Of a stretch of DNA of 64,000 nt, positions 6,951-14,847 are shown one piece after another. This stretch comes from Bacillota bacterium (GTDB lineage: Bacteria; Bacillota; Negativicutes; DSM-13327). The translations under genes and the position numbers were made by a program. The stretch is from the NCBI GenBank assembly GCA_017889585.1, contig JAGFZX010000013.1, forward strand, positions 1-64,000. The letters run 5' to 3'. The notes below the pieces were generated by a model. It saw nothing but the letters and a program-made list of their open reading frames with translations. It was not told the origin of the DNA and did no database searches. The stretch's first letter is position 1. Each line of letters starts with the position of its first letter.

Positions 6951-7177
6951 TTACTTACCATCTTTTATTCTCATGGCTGCATTAACGCTAACTTCTTCAG
7001 AATCAAGGGTCATTTGGGTCACACCCGTTTCAATCGCAGCACGTGCCACTGCGACAGTCACTGCTGAATCGATACCTGGATCAAAAACATCGAGTACAAT
7101 ATAATCTTTACTCAGCCCATTGTTAATAATTCACAATTGCCCTTGTGCAATTTTAAAGTTGCTTTGTCTACATTCAT
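6951..7177 (-). pseudogene. Malic enzyme remnant with large internal deletion
   Basis: A good ribosome site (AAGGAGGA) and ATG 7177 open a frame MNVDKATLKLHKGNCELLTMG that stops at 7112. In the next frame, from about 7118 to 6951, runs LSKDYIVLDVFDPGIDSAV, VAVARAAIETGVTQM and a short tail. The first part resembles the N-terminus of NAD(P)-dependent malic enzymes (A-x-x-L-H-K ... G-x-x-E) and the second their C-terminus (Y-I-V-P-x-V-F-D-P-x-V ... A-x-A-A-x-E-T-G-V). About 1.1 kb of the middle is missing and the junction is frameshifted, so no enzyme can be made. Position next to a malate/citrate-type transporter fits a former transporter-malic enzyme operon. Confidence 0.7.
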
Positions 7178-7260
7178 TACTGCATCCTCCTTATGACTGT
7201 TTTGTAACATATTGTCGAATTATTAATTGTATTGTAATGCCGTTAACCAAAAAAGTGTAT

Positions 7261-7289
7261 ATTATAAATATTTAAAAAATAATAAAAAA
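7261..7289 (-). promoter_or_regulatory. Possible promoter of the transporter operon
   Basis: A perfect minus-strand TATAAT (7261-7266) lies upstream of the malic-enzyme remnant and transporter, with only a poor -35 (T-rich) at 17 bases. Such a promoter would suit activation by the nearby response regulator (inference). Confidence 0.3.
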
Positions 7290-7390
7290 CTTAAGTAACT
7301 ACGTGATAAAGAAAACTTGCCCCGCGCCAAGCCTTAGTTCCCTTACTTGAAATTGGAAAGTATTATACTTTCCAATTCTGTAAATACCAC

Positions 7391-7432
7391 AAAAAGCTGT
7401 CTATGATTTTGAAAATCATAGACAGCTTTTTT
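7391..7432 (-). terminator. Terminator after the divergent polysaccharide deacetylase gene
   Basis: A long perfect stem (AAAAGCTGTCTATGATTTT with its complement) with T-runs on both sides; bidirectional in principle. Confidence 0.8.
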
Positions 7433-7448
7433 ATTTATCTTTTGCCAT

Positions 7449-8657
7449 TTATTTCACCATTTGAGAAACAAAAACTAGTTGTATCCCCTTTGATTCCAGT
7501 TCAGATACCATTTCACCGACCGCCGTAGCCGTATTCATGCGGGCATGACCAATAACTGTCACATTGCCATATTTAATAGCCATATCCTGAGCTGTACGGA
7601 GTTTATCTTTTATGGCACTAACATCATCAGTATTATCAATAAATAGTTGGTTTTCTCCTGTTCTTATCCCCATTTGTCGTGCAGTCTCAGTACCTATTGA
7701 CTGGCTATTTGTACGGCTGTCAAGGAAAAATAGATTGCTCGCTTTAAGCTCGCCAAGTACAACCTTCATAACCCGCTTATCTGCTGTAGCTCTTGATCCT
7801 TGATGATTATTAACCCCAATTAAACCAGGTATAGCCTGAATGGCTTTCTTGGTCATTTCTTGAATTTCACCATCACTCATGCTGATCGTGATGGTGAACT
7901 TTTCAGACTGCTCAGCTTGAGCTAATGGTTCCATGGGTAAATGTAATATCACTTGATGTCCTGAGCTAAGTCCCTTAGCTGCGGCCTCACTGCTGAAAGG
8001 ACGGTATGGCAGTACGGCGAATGTCAAGGGACGAGCAATAGCAGTAAAAGCACTAATGGGTTCTTTACTATATCCAAAATCATCAATAATAATTGCCATT
8101 TGCCCATGTCCTGCGACTTCAGGCTTCTTCGCTACAATTGCTGTTGGTTTTTCCTTAACAAGATACACCCGATCACTGATAATCGTAATGTCATCCCCTG
8201 CCACTTTGTCCTTGAGTCCTATATCCATACGTACGACTGACAGCCCCTGATAATTATCTAGCTGTGATGATATTACTTGACCACCAGCACTCTTTACCCC
8301 TGACTGCAACGCCTTCTCTAGCATTTCAGTCGACATTTCCCCAGATATATTGACCAATAGCTGCCTGGCGTGCCAACGAATTAGACCTTCAACCTTTTGG
8401 CGTGGCACTTCCTTAGATGTCTCTTTAATGTCACGTACTGACAAACCCGTTTTCTTTAAAGTCTCATCAACAGCAGTATGAATCTTATTCGTTGATCCTG
8501 TAAAATTAATTACAGCCCCCGCTCCAGTTTTTTCGATGTCATGACGAGGAGCTAGCGTCTGGTTAGGGCCCCCTGAAAACTTAAAATATAATATCGCAAT
8601 TACGATCACTCCCATCGCAATCATCCAAGCTCTTTTTCTTTTATCTTTTTTTGCCAT
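7449..8657 (-). CDS. Divergent polysaccharide deacetylase family protein
   Basis: About 402 residues. A basic N-terminus and one TM helix (WMIAMGVIVIAILYF) anchor it to the membrane, followed by an extracytoplasmic region of unknown role and a C-terminal divergent polysaccharide deacetylase (YibQ/DUF610-type) domain: 'MAIIIDDFGYS', 'FAVLPYRPFS', 'HQVILHLPMEP', 'GVNNHQGSRAT', 'LFFLDSRT' and 'GHARMNT'. The DD, H-L-P-M-E-P and N-N-H motifs mark the NodB-like barrel. Members are thought to act on envelope glycans, but substrates are unknown. ATG 8657 (MAKKDKRKR) is preferred to the upstream 8690 start, which overlaps the regulator gene and lacks a ribosome site. Confidence 0.85.
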   Translation of the reverse strand: MAKKDKRKRAWMIAMGVIVIAILYFKFSGGPNQTLAPRHDIEKTGAGAVINFTGSTNKIHTAVDETLKKTGLSVRDIKETSKEVPRQKVEGLIRWHARQLLVNISGEMSTEMLEKALQSGVKSAGGQVISSQLDNYQGLSVVRMDIGLKDKVAGDDITIISDRVYLVKEKPTAIVAKKPEVAGHGQMAIIIDDFGYSKEPISAFTAIARPLTFAVLPYRPFSSEAAAKGLSSGHQVILHLPMEPLAQAEQSEKFTITISMSDGEIQEMTKKAIQAIPGLIGVNNHQGSRATADKRVMKVVLGELKASNLFFLDSRTNSQSIGTETARQMGIRTGENQLFIDNTDDVSAIKDKLRTAQDMAIKYGNVTVIGHARMNTATAVGEMVSELESKGIQLVFVSQMVK

Positions 8658-8670
8658 AGAACTCTCCCTT

Positions 8671-9351
8671 TTACTCCTTTTCACGGGCACAGTAATATTT
8701 ATATACAGGTCTACCTACTGCGCCATAGCTAACTTCAGTACGCAATAAATCTAAACTTTGAAAATGTTTAAGATACTTACGAATAGATACTGGAGAAAGC
8801 CCTACATTATTTGCCATTTCCTCAGCAGTAAACTCACCTGTGGTTTCCAAAATTTTGTCCCACACCCGTTTGATCGTAATACGATCCAATCCTTTGGGTA
8901 ATTCAACATTTGCGTGAGAAATTCCGGAAAATATTTGCTGATCTAAATCTATCTGTGATATATTCGAAAAGGTTTTCATTAACTTTAACCTTTGTTTTAA
9001 AGCCACTAACGCTGTTTGCAAACGTTCAAAATCAAAAGGTTTAATCAAATAATCCACTGCTCCGTTTCGAAGAGCATTCTGAATACTTTGATTATCCCGT
9101 GCAGCTGACACTACAATAACATCAACACTAAAATTCTGTTGACGAATTTTAGAGAGTAGCTCTAGGCCATTCATATTTGGCATAAAAATATCTAATAACA
9201 CTACATCAATTTGCCTACTACTGAGCACTTCTAATGCCTCATCACCGTTGGAAACGACACCACAACATAAAAAGCCTGCTACACGTTCAATATAACGACG
9301 GTTTAGTTCTGCCACCATGGGATCATCTTCTACTATTAATACCTTAATCAT
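8671..9351 (-). CDS. Response regulator, CitB/DcuR family
   Basis: A 226-residue response regulator. The receiver domain (1-120) shows the acidic pair EDD near residue 8, phospho-acceptor D in 'VVLLDIFMPNMNG', the S/T position in 'VIVVSAA' and K in 'DYLIKPFDF'. The C-terminal part has a winged-helix/HTH ('TAEEMANNVGLSPVSIRKYLKHF', split by family as in CitT/DcuR/MalR). These regulators activate citrate, malate or C4-dicarboxylate uptake genes. It overlaps the sensor kinase stop by 8 bases, so the pair is co-translated. Likely target: the 2-hydroxycarboxylate transporter nearby (inference). Confidence 0.93.
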   Translation of the reverse strand: MIKVLIVEDDPMVAELNRRYIERVAGFLCCGVVSNGDEALEVLSSRQIDVVLLDIFMPNMNGLELLSKIRQQNFSVDVIVVSAARDNQSIQNALRNGAVDYLIKPFDFERLQTALVALKQRLKLMKTFSNISQIDLDQQIFSGISHANVELPKGLDRITIKRVWDKILETTGEFTAEEMANNVGLSPVSIRKYLKHFQSLDLLRTEVSYGAVGRPVYKYYCAREKE

Positions 9352-11005
9352 CTTGGTCCTCCTTTATTTCATAAGGCACTGTTACTGTAAATACGGTTCC
9401 CTCACCTGGCCTTGTTTCAAACTCTATATTTCCCTGTAACTCTTCTAAACTTCGCTGGACGAGATATAGTCCAAAACCACGATTATTTCCTTTGCTGGAA
9501 ATACCTTTAATAAATAGATTTTCACTTATTTCTGGTAAAATACCTGCTCCCGTATCACTTACATGTATACATAAAAATCCCTCATCACAATACATATGCA
9601 ATTCTACTTCCTTATGAGCTGTATTTCTGACTGCATCAAAAGCATTTTCCACTAAATTACCGATAATAGTCACCAACTCATGGATGATTTGCTCCTGCTT
9701 AGGCTGAGGAACATCACTTTCTTCTGCTAAATGCATGACTACATTTTTTTCTCTAGCTAAACTCAATTTACTTAATATAAAACCAGCAAGTACAGGCTCT
9801 CGAATCCGTTTAGCAACAAAATTCACTTCAGCTTCATGCTCTGAAACAATGCGATTAATATAAGTTGCCAGTTGATCATAACTCTCCAATTTTACTAATC
9901 CCAGAATAACATGTAATTTATTCATAAACTCATGTGCCTGAGCCCTAAGGGCATCAACATAATCACGCACACCTGTCAGTTGTTCTGCAAGCATCTTTAC
10001 TTCTGTCTTGTCACGAAAAGTTGAAATGGCTCCAATAATTTTCCCATTAATCATCATTGGCAAGCGATTCGTAAGAACTGACACCCCATGAAAATCTTGT
10101 TCCTGATTGAGTTCAACATTCCCTGATTTAATAATTTCCATCAACCTTGTATTTGGTACATAAGCTTGAACAGGCTTATCGATAGGATTATCATACAGAC
10201 CGACTGAATTGAGCATCCTCAAAGCCTCATCATTGACCAAAGTAATAATACCCTGTTTATCTACAGCAATAATTCCTTCATGCACTGACTGTAACATGGC
10301 ATTTCGCTCCTCAAGACGCTTAGCTATAGCTTCAGGCTCTAGTCCAAATAATGTTTTTTTAATATTGTGTGACAACATAAAGGCTCCAATAATTCCTACA
10401 ATCATACCAAGCACCGTGGCTGCCAGCAATACTTTGCCGACTTCCCTCACTAGCACCTGTATATCATCCATCAAAATGCCAACAACTACCACACCTACCT
10501 GCTCTCCATTAGGTGTAATAACCGGCACAAAGGCTCGCAATGAATCACCCAAAGTCCCACGTGCCACAGAAATATATTCTCTGCCGGCTAACGCATCAGC
10601 TTCATCCCCACCTACGAAATGTTCACCAATCTTAGTCGAATCTGGATGGGCCTTACGCACGCCCTGCATATTTAAAATAACAATATACTCTACATCAGCC
10701 GCATCAGCACTCTCATTAGCATAAATCTGCATAGCAGCAATACTCTCTTCTTTCGTCAATCCATCTATCACGATAGAAGAACGAGCCATTAGATGAGCCA
10801 CGCTGGTTGCCTGTCTGCCAATACCGTCTTTTATCTCAGCCGTAATACTACGGGAAATCAATGCATTTGTAGGCAATAATGCCACAACAACAACCGCAAA
10901 GACCAGCAATATTATTTTTGTCTGCAATTTATACTTTAGCCTAAAATTCAAAAGGGCACCACCTTCTATTTGAAAAGTATATTTTCTAAAACAGTCAGCT
11001 TTCAT
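9344..11005 (-). CDS. Sensor histidine kinase, CitA/DcuS family
   Basis: A 553-residue membrane kinase: TM helix (about 29-50), periplasmic PAS-like sensor domain (50-180; contains 'RKAHPDSTKIGEHFVGGDE'), second TM (about 188-212), cytoplasmic PAS (230-335), a SpoOB-type dimerisation region with phospho-His in 'LRAQAHEFMNKLH' and an ATPase with N box 'NLVENAFDA', G1 'DTGAGI' and G2 'GFGLYLV'. This is the CitA/DcuS/MalK architecture that senses citrate or C4-dicarboxylates directly. ATG 11005 is kept here, but the TTG at 10951 (Leu19), preceded by GAAGGTGG, may be the true start. Partner of the overlapping response regulator. Confidence 0.93.
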   Translation of the reverse strand: MKADCFRKYTFQIEGGALLNFRLKYKLQTKIILLVFAVVVVALLPTNALISRSITAEIKDGIGRQATSVAHLMARSSIVIDGLTKEESIAAMQIYANESADAADVEYIVILNMQGVRKAHPDSTKIGEHFVGGDEADALAGREYISVARGTLGDSLRAFVPVITPNGEQVGVVVVGILMDDIQVLVREVGKVLLAATVLGMIVGIIGAFMLSHNIKKTLFGLEPEAIAKRLEERNAMLQSVHEGIIAVDKQGIITLVNDEALRMLNSVGLYDNPIDKPVQAYVPNTRLMEIIKSGNVELNQEQDFHGVSVLTNRLPMMINGKIIGAISTFRDKTEVKMLAEQLTGVRDYVDALRAQAHEFMNKLHVILGLVKLESYDQLATYINRIVSEHEAEVNFVAKRIREPVLAGFILSKLSLAREKNVVMHLAEESDVPQPKQEQIIHELVTIIGNLVENAFDAVRNTAHKEVELHMYCDEGFLCIHVSDTGAGILPEISENLFIKGISSKGNNRGFGLYLVQRSLEELQGNIEFETRPGEGTVFTVTVPYEIKEDQDD

Positions 11006-11339
11006 TATTATATCCCATTATAATCTACTACTGTGATATATCATACAATAAAAAGTATACAGATTAATTTATAGTTACATTTAACATAGAGAACTATATT
11101 ACAGATACGCTCTATGTGGTTAAGTAAATTTATCGACAAAAAAAGGGGTCTGCCCTGAAAACTATCTACGCATAAAAATTTGATTGTTCATGAAGAAGGA
11201 ACTTGGCGATAAGATTGTCTTAGATAGTGGGGAAAATTGCCACTATGACAGGAATTTATTTCTATATGTCGAAGTTAGGAATTTATAGAGTTATAATAGT
11301 TGTTTGAAGTCAGTCTCTGCTTTTTTTATAGGAGGAAGA
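11006..11339. other. Divergent intergenic region, sensor kinase / ABC importer
   Basis: No gene is supported. It holds an imperfect hairpin with arms ACTATCTA (about 11159-11166) and TAGATAGT (about 11232-11239), and a TATAAT word near 11294 that could be the -10 of the ABC operon (no good -35). The origin of the hairpin is unclear. Confidence 0.4.
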
Positions 11340-12104
11340 ATGAAACTAATCAGAGGGTTATATGTGCCGTTTATGTTGCTGGCGCTGTGGTCATTGGGGG
11401 CGATGACCGGTAGTATTAATCATTATATTCTTCCACCACCGATGGATATTGTTGCTACGGGCATGCAATTGGCCCAGTCCGGGGTATTACTTAAACATCT
11501 TAGTATCAGTTTGTATCGGGTAATCGTGGGATTTTTATTGACGTTTGTCGTAGCGTTTCCCCTCGCGGTCATCTTAGGGACGAAGCGAAATATGAATGAC
11601 TATTTTGATCCCTTCTTGGCTTTTATCCGCCATATACCGCCAATTGCCTGTATTCCAATTTTAATATTATGGTTTGGGATCGGCGAACCGCCCAAGATAT
11701 CGATTATCATCCTGGCAACATTTTTCCCGATTTTTCTCAATACACTAAATGGGGTGTTAGGATGCGATGAAAAGCTATTGGAAGTTGGACGGGTTTTTGG
11801 TTTTAATCCTCGGGAACAGTTTTGCCGGATTATCCTGCCCGCTGCCTTACCATCAGTAATCATAGGCATGAGACTGGGTTTTGGCTATAGCTGGCGGGCG
11901 CTAATTGGTGCGGAATTGATCGCAGCCTCCTCAGGTATCGGCTATATGATTATCGACGCTGAACAGATATCTAGGCCAGATATCATTATCGTTGGGCTTA
12001 TAACGATTGGCGTTTGTGGTTACATTATTGATTACGTTTTTCTGAAATTGGCAAGTTGGTTTATGCCTTGGGAAAATAGGAGAGTGGACTATGGCGGGAG
12101 TTAA
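11340..12104 (+). CDS. ABC transporter permease, sulfonate/taurine/nitrate type
   Basis: A 254-residue inner-membrane permease of the SsuC/TauC/NrtB family, with about six TM helices and the cytoplasmic coupling EAA-type loop near residues 150-180 ('EVGRVFGFNPREQFCRIILPAALPSVIIGMR' region with G-x(8)-I-x-L-P-A). It would form the channel of an importer with the next two genes. ATG 11340 follows an ideal TAGGAGGA; the in-frame start at 11304 lacks a ribosome site. The gene overlaps the ATPase gene by 14 bases. The substrate cannot be read from the permease. Confidence 0.9.
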   Translation: MKLIRGLYVPFMLLALWSLGAMTGSINHYILPPPMDIVATGMQLAQSGVLLKHLSISLYRVIVGFLLTFVVAFPLAVILGTKRNMNDYFDPFLAFIRHIPPIACIPILILWFGIGEPPKISIIILATFFPIFLNTLNGVLGCDEKLLEVGRVFGFNPREQFCRIILPAALPSVIIGMRLGFGYSWRALIGAELIAASSGIGYMIIDAEQISRPDIIIVGLITIGVCGYIIDYVFLKLASWFMPWENRRVDYGGS

Positions 12105-12864
12105 TATCTGTGGCTTGGCGAAAATCTATTACATTAAAGGTGCTCCGATTTCGGCGCTAGCTGATGTGGATTTAGATATTTCGGATGGCAGCTTTGTCAC
12201 CGTCGTAGGAAAGAGTGGCTGCGGTAAGAGCACTTTACTGCGACTGATCTGCGGTTTGGAACCTATGACGGCGGGGGAAATCCTATTTAATACAGAAGGG
12301 GAATTTCACAGTCGTGTAGGGGCGAGGGTGAATATGGTTTTTCAGGAACCTCGGTTGATGCCATGGCTGACCGTCGAACAGAATATGGCAGTTGCGCTAA
12401 TTCGGGAAAAGGATACTCAAAAATCGAAGGCGACTGTGAATCAGTTTCTGGATATGATGGGTTTGAAGAAATTTAAGGATGCCTACCCTTCGCAGATTTC
12501 CGGCGGGATGGCACAGCGCGTAGCACTGGGAAGAATGTTATGCTATAACCCAGATCTAATATTAATGGATGAACCCTTTGGTGCATTAGATGCTTTTACG
12601 CGGCGCAACCTACAAAAACTATTGATTGACATCTTTCGAGAACAGAAAAAAACCATTATTTTTGTTACCCATGATGTAGATGAAGCTATTTTCTTAGGTC
12701 AGAAAGTGGTGATTATTGAAAATGGTCGCATTAGCCGCCAGGTGCTTGTGAATCTTCCTTATCCTCGAGAAATAGCATCCCATGCTTTTTTTCAGTTGCG
12801 GGAAGATGTTATGGCGACTATTATGCATGAAGAAAATATAAATATAGAAAGGAAGTTTTTATGA
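12091..12864 (+). CDS. ABC transporter ATP-binding protein, sulfonate/taurine/nitrate type
   Basis: A 257-residue ATPase: Walker A GKSGCGKST (about residues 38-46), Q-loop 'VFQEPRLMPWLT', signature SGGMAQRVALGR, Walker B LILMDEPFGALD and switch His in 'IFVTHDVDEA'. 'FQEPRLMPW' and 'DEPFGALD' are characteristic of the SsuB/TauB/NrtD group. It supplies energy for the importer encoded with the flanking permease and binding protein. Start codons overlap on both sides (ATGATGG with the next gene), indicating translational coupling. Confidence 0.93.
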   Translation: MAGVNICGLAKIYYIKGAPISALADVDLDISDGSFVTVVGKSGCGKSTLLRLICGLEPMTAGEILFNTEGEFHSRVGARVNMVFQEPRLMPWLTVEQNMAVALIREKDTQKSKATVNQFLDMMGLKKFKDAYPSQISGGMAQRVALGRMLCYNPDLILMDEPFGALDAFTRRNLQKLLIDIFREQKKTIIFVTHDVDEAIFLGQKVVIIENGRISRQVLVNLPYPREIASHAFFQLREDVMATIMHEENINIERKFL

Positions 12865-13835
12865 TGGTAAAAATCGGTAAAATTTTTGTTCTTGGTTTGT
12901 TATTGACAATGTTGGCAGTTGGCTGTGGTGGCCCTAAAAGTACAGAAAAGCAAGCTGTGCCTACGAAAGTAGATGCAATTAATATCTCTTATGTTAAATT
13001 GCCGTTGAATGTACCATCCATCGTCGAAAAGAAAGTAGGCTTATTTGAAAAAGAATTTGGTAAAGATAATATAAAGGTTACTTTCCCGGAGATCATTCAA
13101 GGACCCAAGATGACGGAAGCTATGGCTTCTGGTGATTTAGATTTTGCCAATGCTCTTGGTGGGACTTCTGCAATTTTAGCAGCGGCAAATGGTGTGCCGT
13201 TGAAAGTAATCGGCATTTATAGCCGTGCACCCAAAGCCTTTACAATCATGGCGAAAGATCCAGCGATTAAGTCAGTGGCTGATCTGAAAGGCAAAAAAGT
13301 AGCAGGGCCGAAGGGAACCATTTTGCATCAGCTTTTGCTAGCATCGCTGGAAAAGAGTGGCCTTAAGGCCGATGAAGCGAGCTTCATTAACATGGATATC
13401 CCACCAGCGATGACAGCAATGTTAAATGGCAATGTGGAAGCGGCGCTGATTGCTGGACCGGCGGTTTCTAAAGCGCAGGAGGCCGGAGCCCATGTTATTA
13501 CCACGGGTGAAGACTTGCTATCTGCGACGATTGTAATTGCTGTGCGGACAGAGTTTTTGGATAAGCATCCCGATTTAGTAAAACGTTATCTGAAAGTTCA
13601 TGCGGACAGTTTGCAATACATGAAAGAACATACGGATGACGTTTATAAGATGGCTGCTGAAGAAACTGGGCTGTCCATGGAACAGGTAAAAAATATGTAT
13701 GCCTTGTATGATTTTAATCCAGCGATAACAGAAAACGATATCAGAGATTTGGAAAAAACTCAGGACTTCCTGAAGCAGAATGAGATGCTAACGAAAACTG
13801 TTGATATTCGAGGAATGATCGCGACAGCTCAGTAG
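12861..13835 (+). CDS. Substrate-binding lipoprotein of the sulfonate/taurine-type ABC importer
   Basis: A 324-residue lipoprotein: basic N-terminus, hydrophobic stretch and lipobox LAVGC (Cys near residue 23), then an NMT1/SsuA-type periplasmic binding fold: 'INISYVKLPLNVPSIVEKK', 'EAMASGDLDFANALGG', 'VADLKGKKVAGPKGTILHQLL', 'NVEAALIAGPAVSKAQEAGA'. It captures the ligand outside the cell and delivers it to the permease. Family members bind taurine, alkanesulfonates, nitrate, thiamine precursors or aromatic sulfonates; no sulfonatase gene is adjacent to narrow the choice. Last gene of the three-gene operon. Confidence 0.9.
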   Translation: MMVKIGKIFVLGLLLTMLAVGCGGPKSTEKQAVPTKVDAINISYVKLPLNVPSIVEKKVGLFEKEFGKDNIKVTFPEIIQGPKMTEAMASGDLDFANALGGTSAILAAANGVPLKVIGIYSRAPKAFTIMAKDPAIKSVADLKGKKVAGPKGTILHQLLLASLEKSGLKADEASFINMDIPPAMTAMLNGNVEAALIAGPAVSKAQEAGAHVITTGEDLLSATIVIAVRTEFLDKHPDLVKRYLKVHADSLQYMKEHTDDVYKMAAEETGLSMEQVKNMYALYDFNPAITENDIRDLEKTQDFLKQNEMLTKTVDIRGMIATAQ

Positions 13836-13914
13836 TAGATTGATGATATTTATAGTACGTACAGCTCATATTGGATTTGTCGTAGGGTAACTTGGCGTTT
13901 ATAATCATAAAAGT

Positions 13915-13982
13915 AAAAAGTATGCTCCTTTGGTTTGTTTTCTTTAGGGATTAAACAATACCATTAAAGAGGCATACTTTTT
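13915..13982 (+). terminator. Terminator after the ABC importer operon
   Basis: AAAAAGTATGC (13915-13925) pairs with GCATACTTTTT (13972-13982), with further partial pairing inside. A second hairpin with a run of T follows at 14088-14120 (AAAACCG...CGGTTTT). Confidence 0.65.
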
Positions 13983-14087
13983 ATGTTTTTTACTATGGCC
14001 ATCTCGACTAAGGGCTTTCGTCTTATTGTTGAGTTGATGAGAAGAATGGGGCATTGATATAGTTTCGTTTTCTTCATTTATATGTAG

Positions 14088-14120
14088 AAAACCGCACAAT
14101 TTAGTTGTACGGTTTTATTA
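14088..14120 (+). terminator. Second hairpin terminator after the ABC importer operon
   Basis: AAAACCG-ACAA pairs with TTGT-CGGTTTT around a five-base loop and is followed by TATTATTG. The same type of hairpin recurs after the sspH-like gene at 31123-31153. Confidence 0.6.
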
Positions 14121-14167
14121 TTGTCGCAAATGATATTCTGTATGTAACCCCCTAGTAAGGGGGTGTT

Positions 14168-14344
14168 TTAAATAGAAGGGGTGCGTTTATTTACAATTAT
14201 GTGGCTCATTTTGGGGAGCGTATCTGAAATAAAAATTACGCGCCCGCATGCACGGCAATGAGTTGTGCCATACATGGTATGATCAAGATCAGTTTCCGGA
14301 CATCTGGTAATGCTGTGCCAAACCCATTTGAAAATATCATTCAT
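14168..14344 (-). CDS. Small Cys-motif protein (DUF1660-like)
   Basis: A 58-residue minus-strand frame starting MNDIFKWVWHSITRCPE and containing a single Cys near residue 15 and a CRAC knuckle near residues 31-34, followed by GRVIFI. The layout (short helix with W, then a Cys, then C-x-x-C-G-R) is like small phage-type DUF1660 zinc-knuckle proteins, though the match is by eye only. A purine-rich AAAGGGGGAAG lies 10-15 bases upstream. There are no close neighbours on this strand. It could be a chance frame; the clustered Cys residues and ribosome site favour a real gene. Confidence 0.45.
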   Translation of the reverse strand: MNDIFKWVWHSITRCPETDLDHTMYGTTHCRACGRVIFISDTLPKMSHIIVNKRTPSI

Positions 14345-14592
14345 CAGAATCAGCTTCCCCCTTTATAGTATTAGTAGTGCTATGTTATGATTGTAAACTA
14401 TTTAATCACATATCTCAAGGGTGGTAATGGAACAAAAAATGACGCCTATAATGTTGTAAAACAGATAGTAAGCTATTGGTACGTTGCACTTAGCAGTGGT
14501 GCTTATAGCTACCACTTTTCAATATTTACCTGTACAGAATAGACGGATAGGAAGGTTGCTTTTCAGAGAATGATTTATAGTTGTTTTCTGGC

Positions 14593-14732
14593 GGAATTAG
14601 AAAGTATATCACTTTCTCCATTCCGAAAGGTAGGCACAGGTTGCTTCAGCGATGATGTGATGGGCTTTGTTACGTTAGCAGTCGAACATTTTCTGCCTGT
14701 GTCTGAGGACTTGGCGTAAGCCGAGTCTTTTT
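14593..14732 (+). promoter_or_regulatory. Structured leader with terminator upstream of MFS gene
   Basis: Three nested elements precede the MFS gene: a hairpin GGAAT-AGAAAGT/ACTTTCT-ATTCC (about 14595-14624), a long-range pair AGGCACAGG (about 14632-14640) with CCTGTGTCT (about 14696-14704), and an intrinsic terminator GACTTGGC-GTAA-GCCGAGTC followed by TTTTT (14708-14732). The MFS start is 115 bases downstream. This is the layout of an attenuator or riboswitch, but I cannot match the aptamer to a known class. An open frame 14570-14719 overlaps it. Confidence 0.4.
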
Positions 14733-14847
14733 ATTTGTTATGGATTTTTATTTGAAGCCGTGAGAGACTATCAGATAGTGAGTTTAAAAAGTAATTGTTA
14801 CCGGCATCTATCGCTTAGCATTGTGAACAGTCTTGCGGAGGGACGAT

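Noticed and set aside
10209-10724. 171-codon plus-strand open frame
   Set aside because: Fully antisense to the sensor kinase gene, whose domains are intact; no ribosome site and Ser/Thr-rich shadow composition.
11203-11220. Sigma-54-like TTGGCGATAAGATTGTC before the ABC importer
   Set aside because: The invariant -12 GC is GT here, and nothing else links the ABC operon to sigma-54.
14570-14719. 49-codon plus-strand frame in the MFS leader
   Set aside because: Weak ribosome site and it ends inside the terminator hairpin; the RNA-structure explanation is preferred, though it is mentioned as an alternative.
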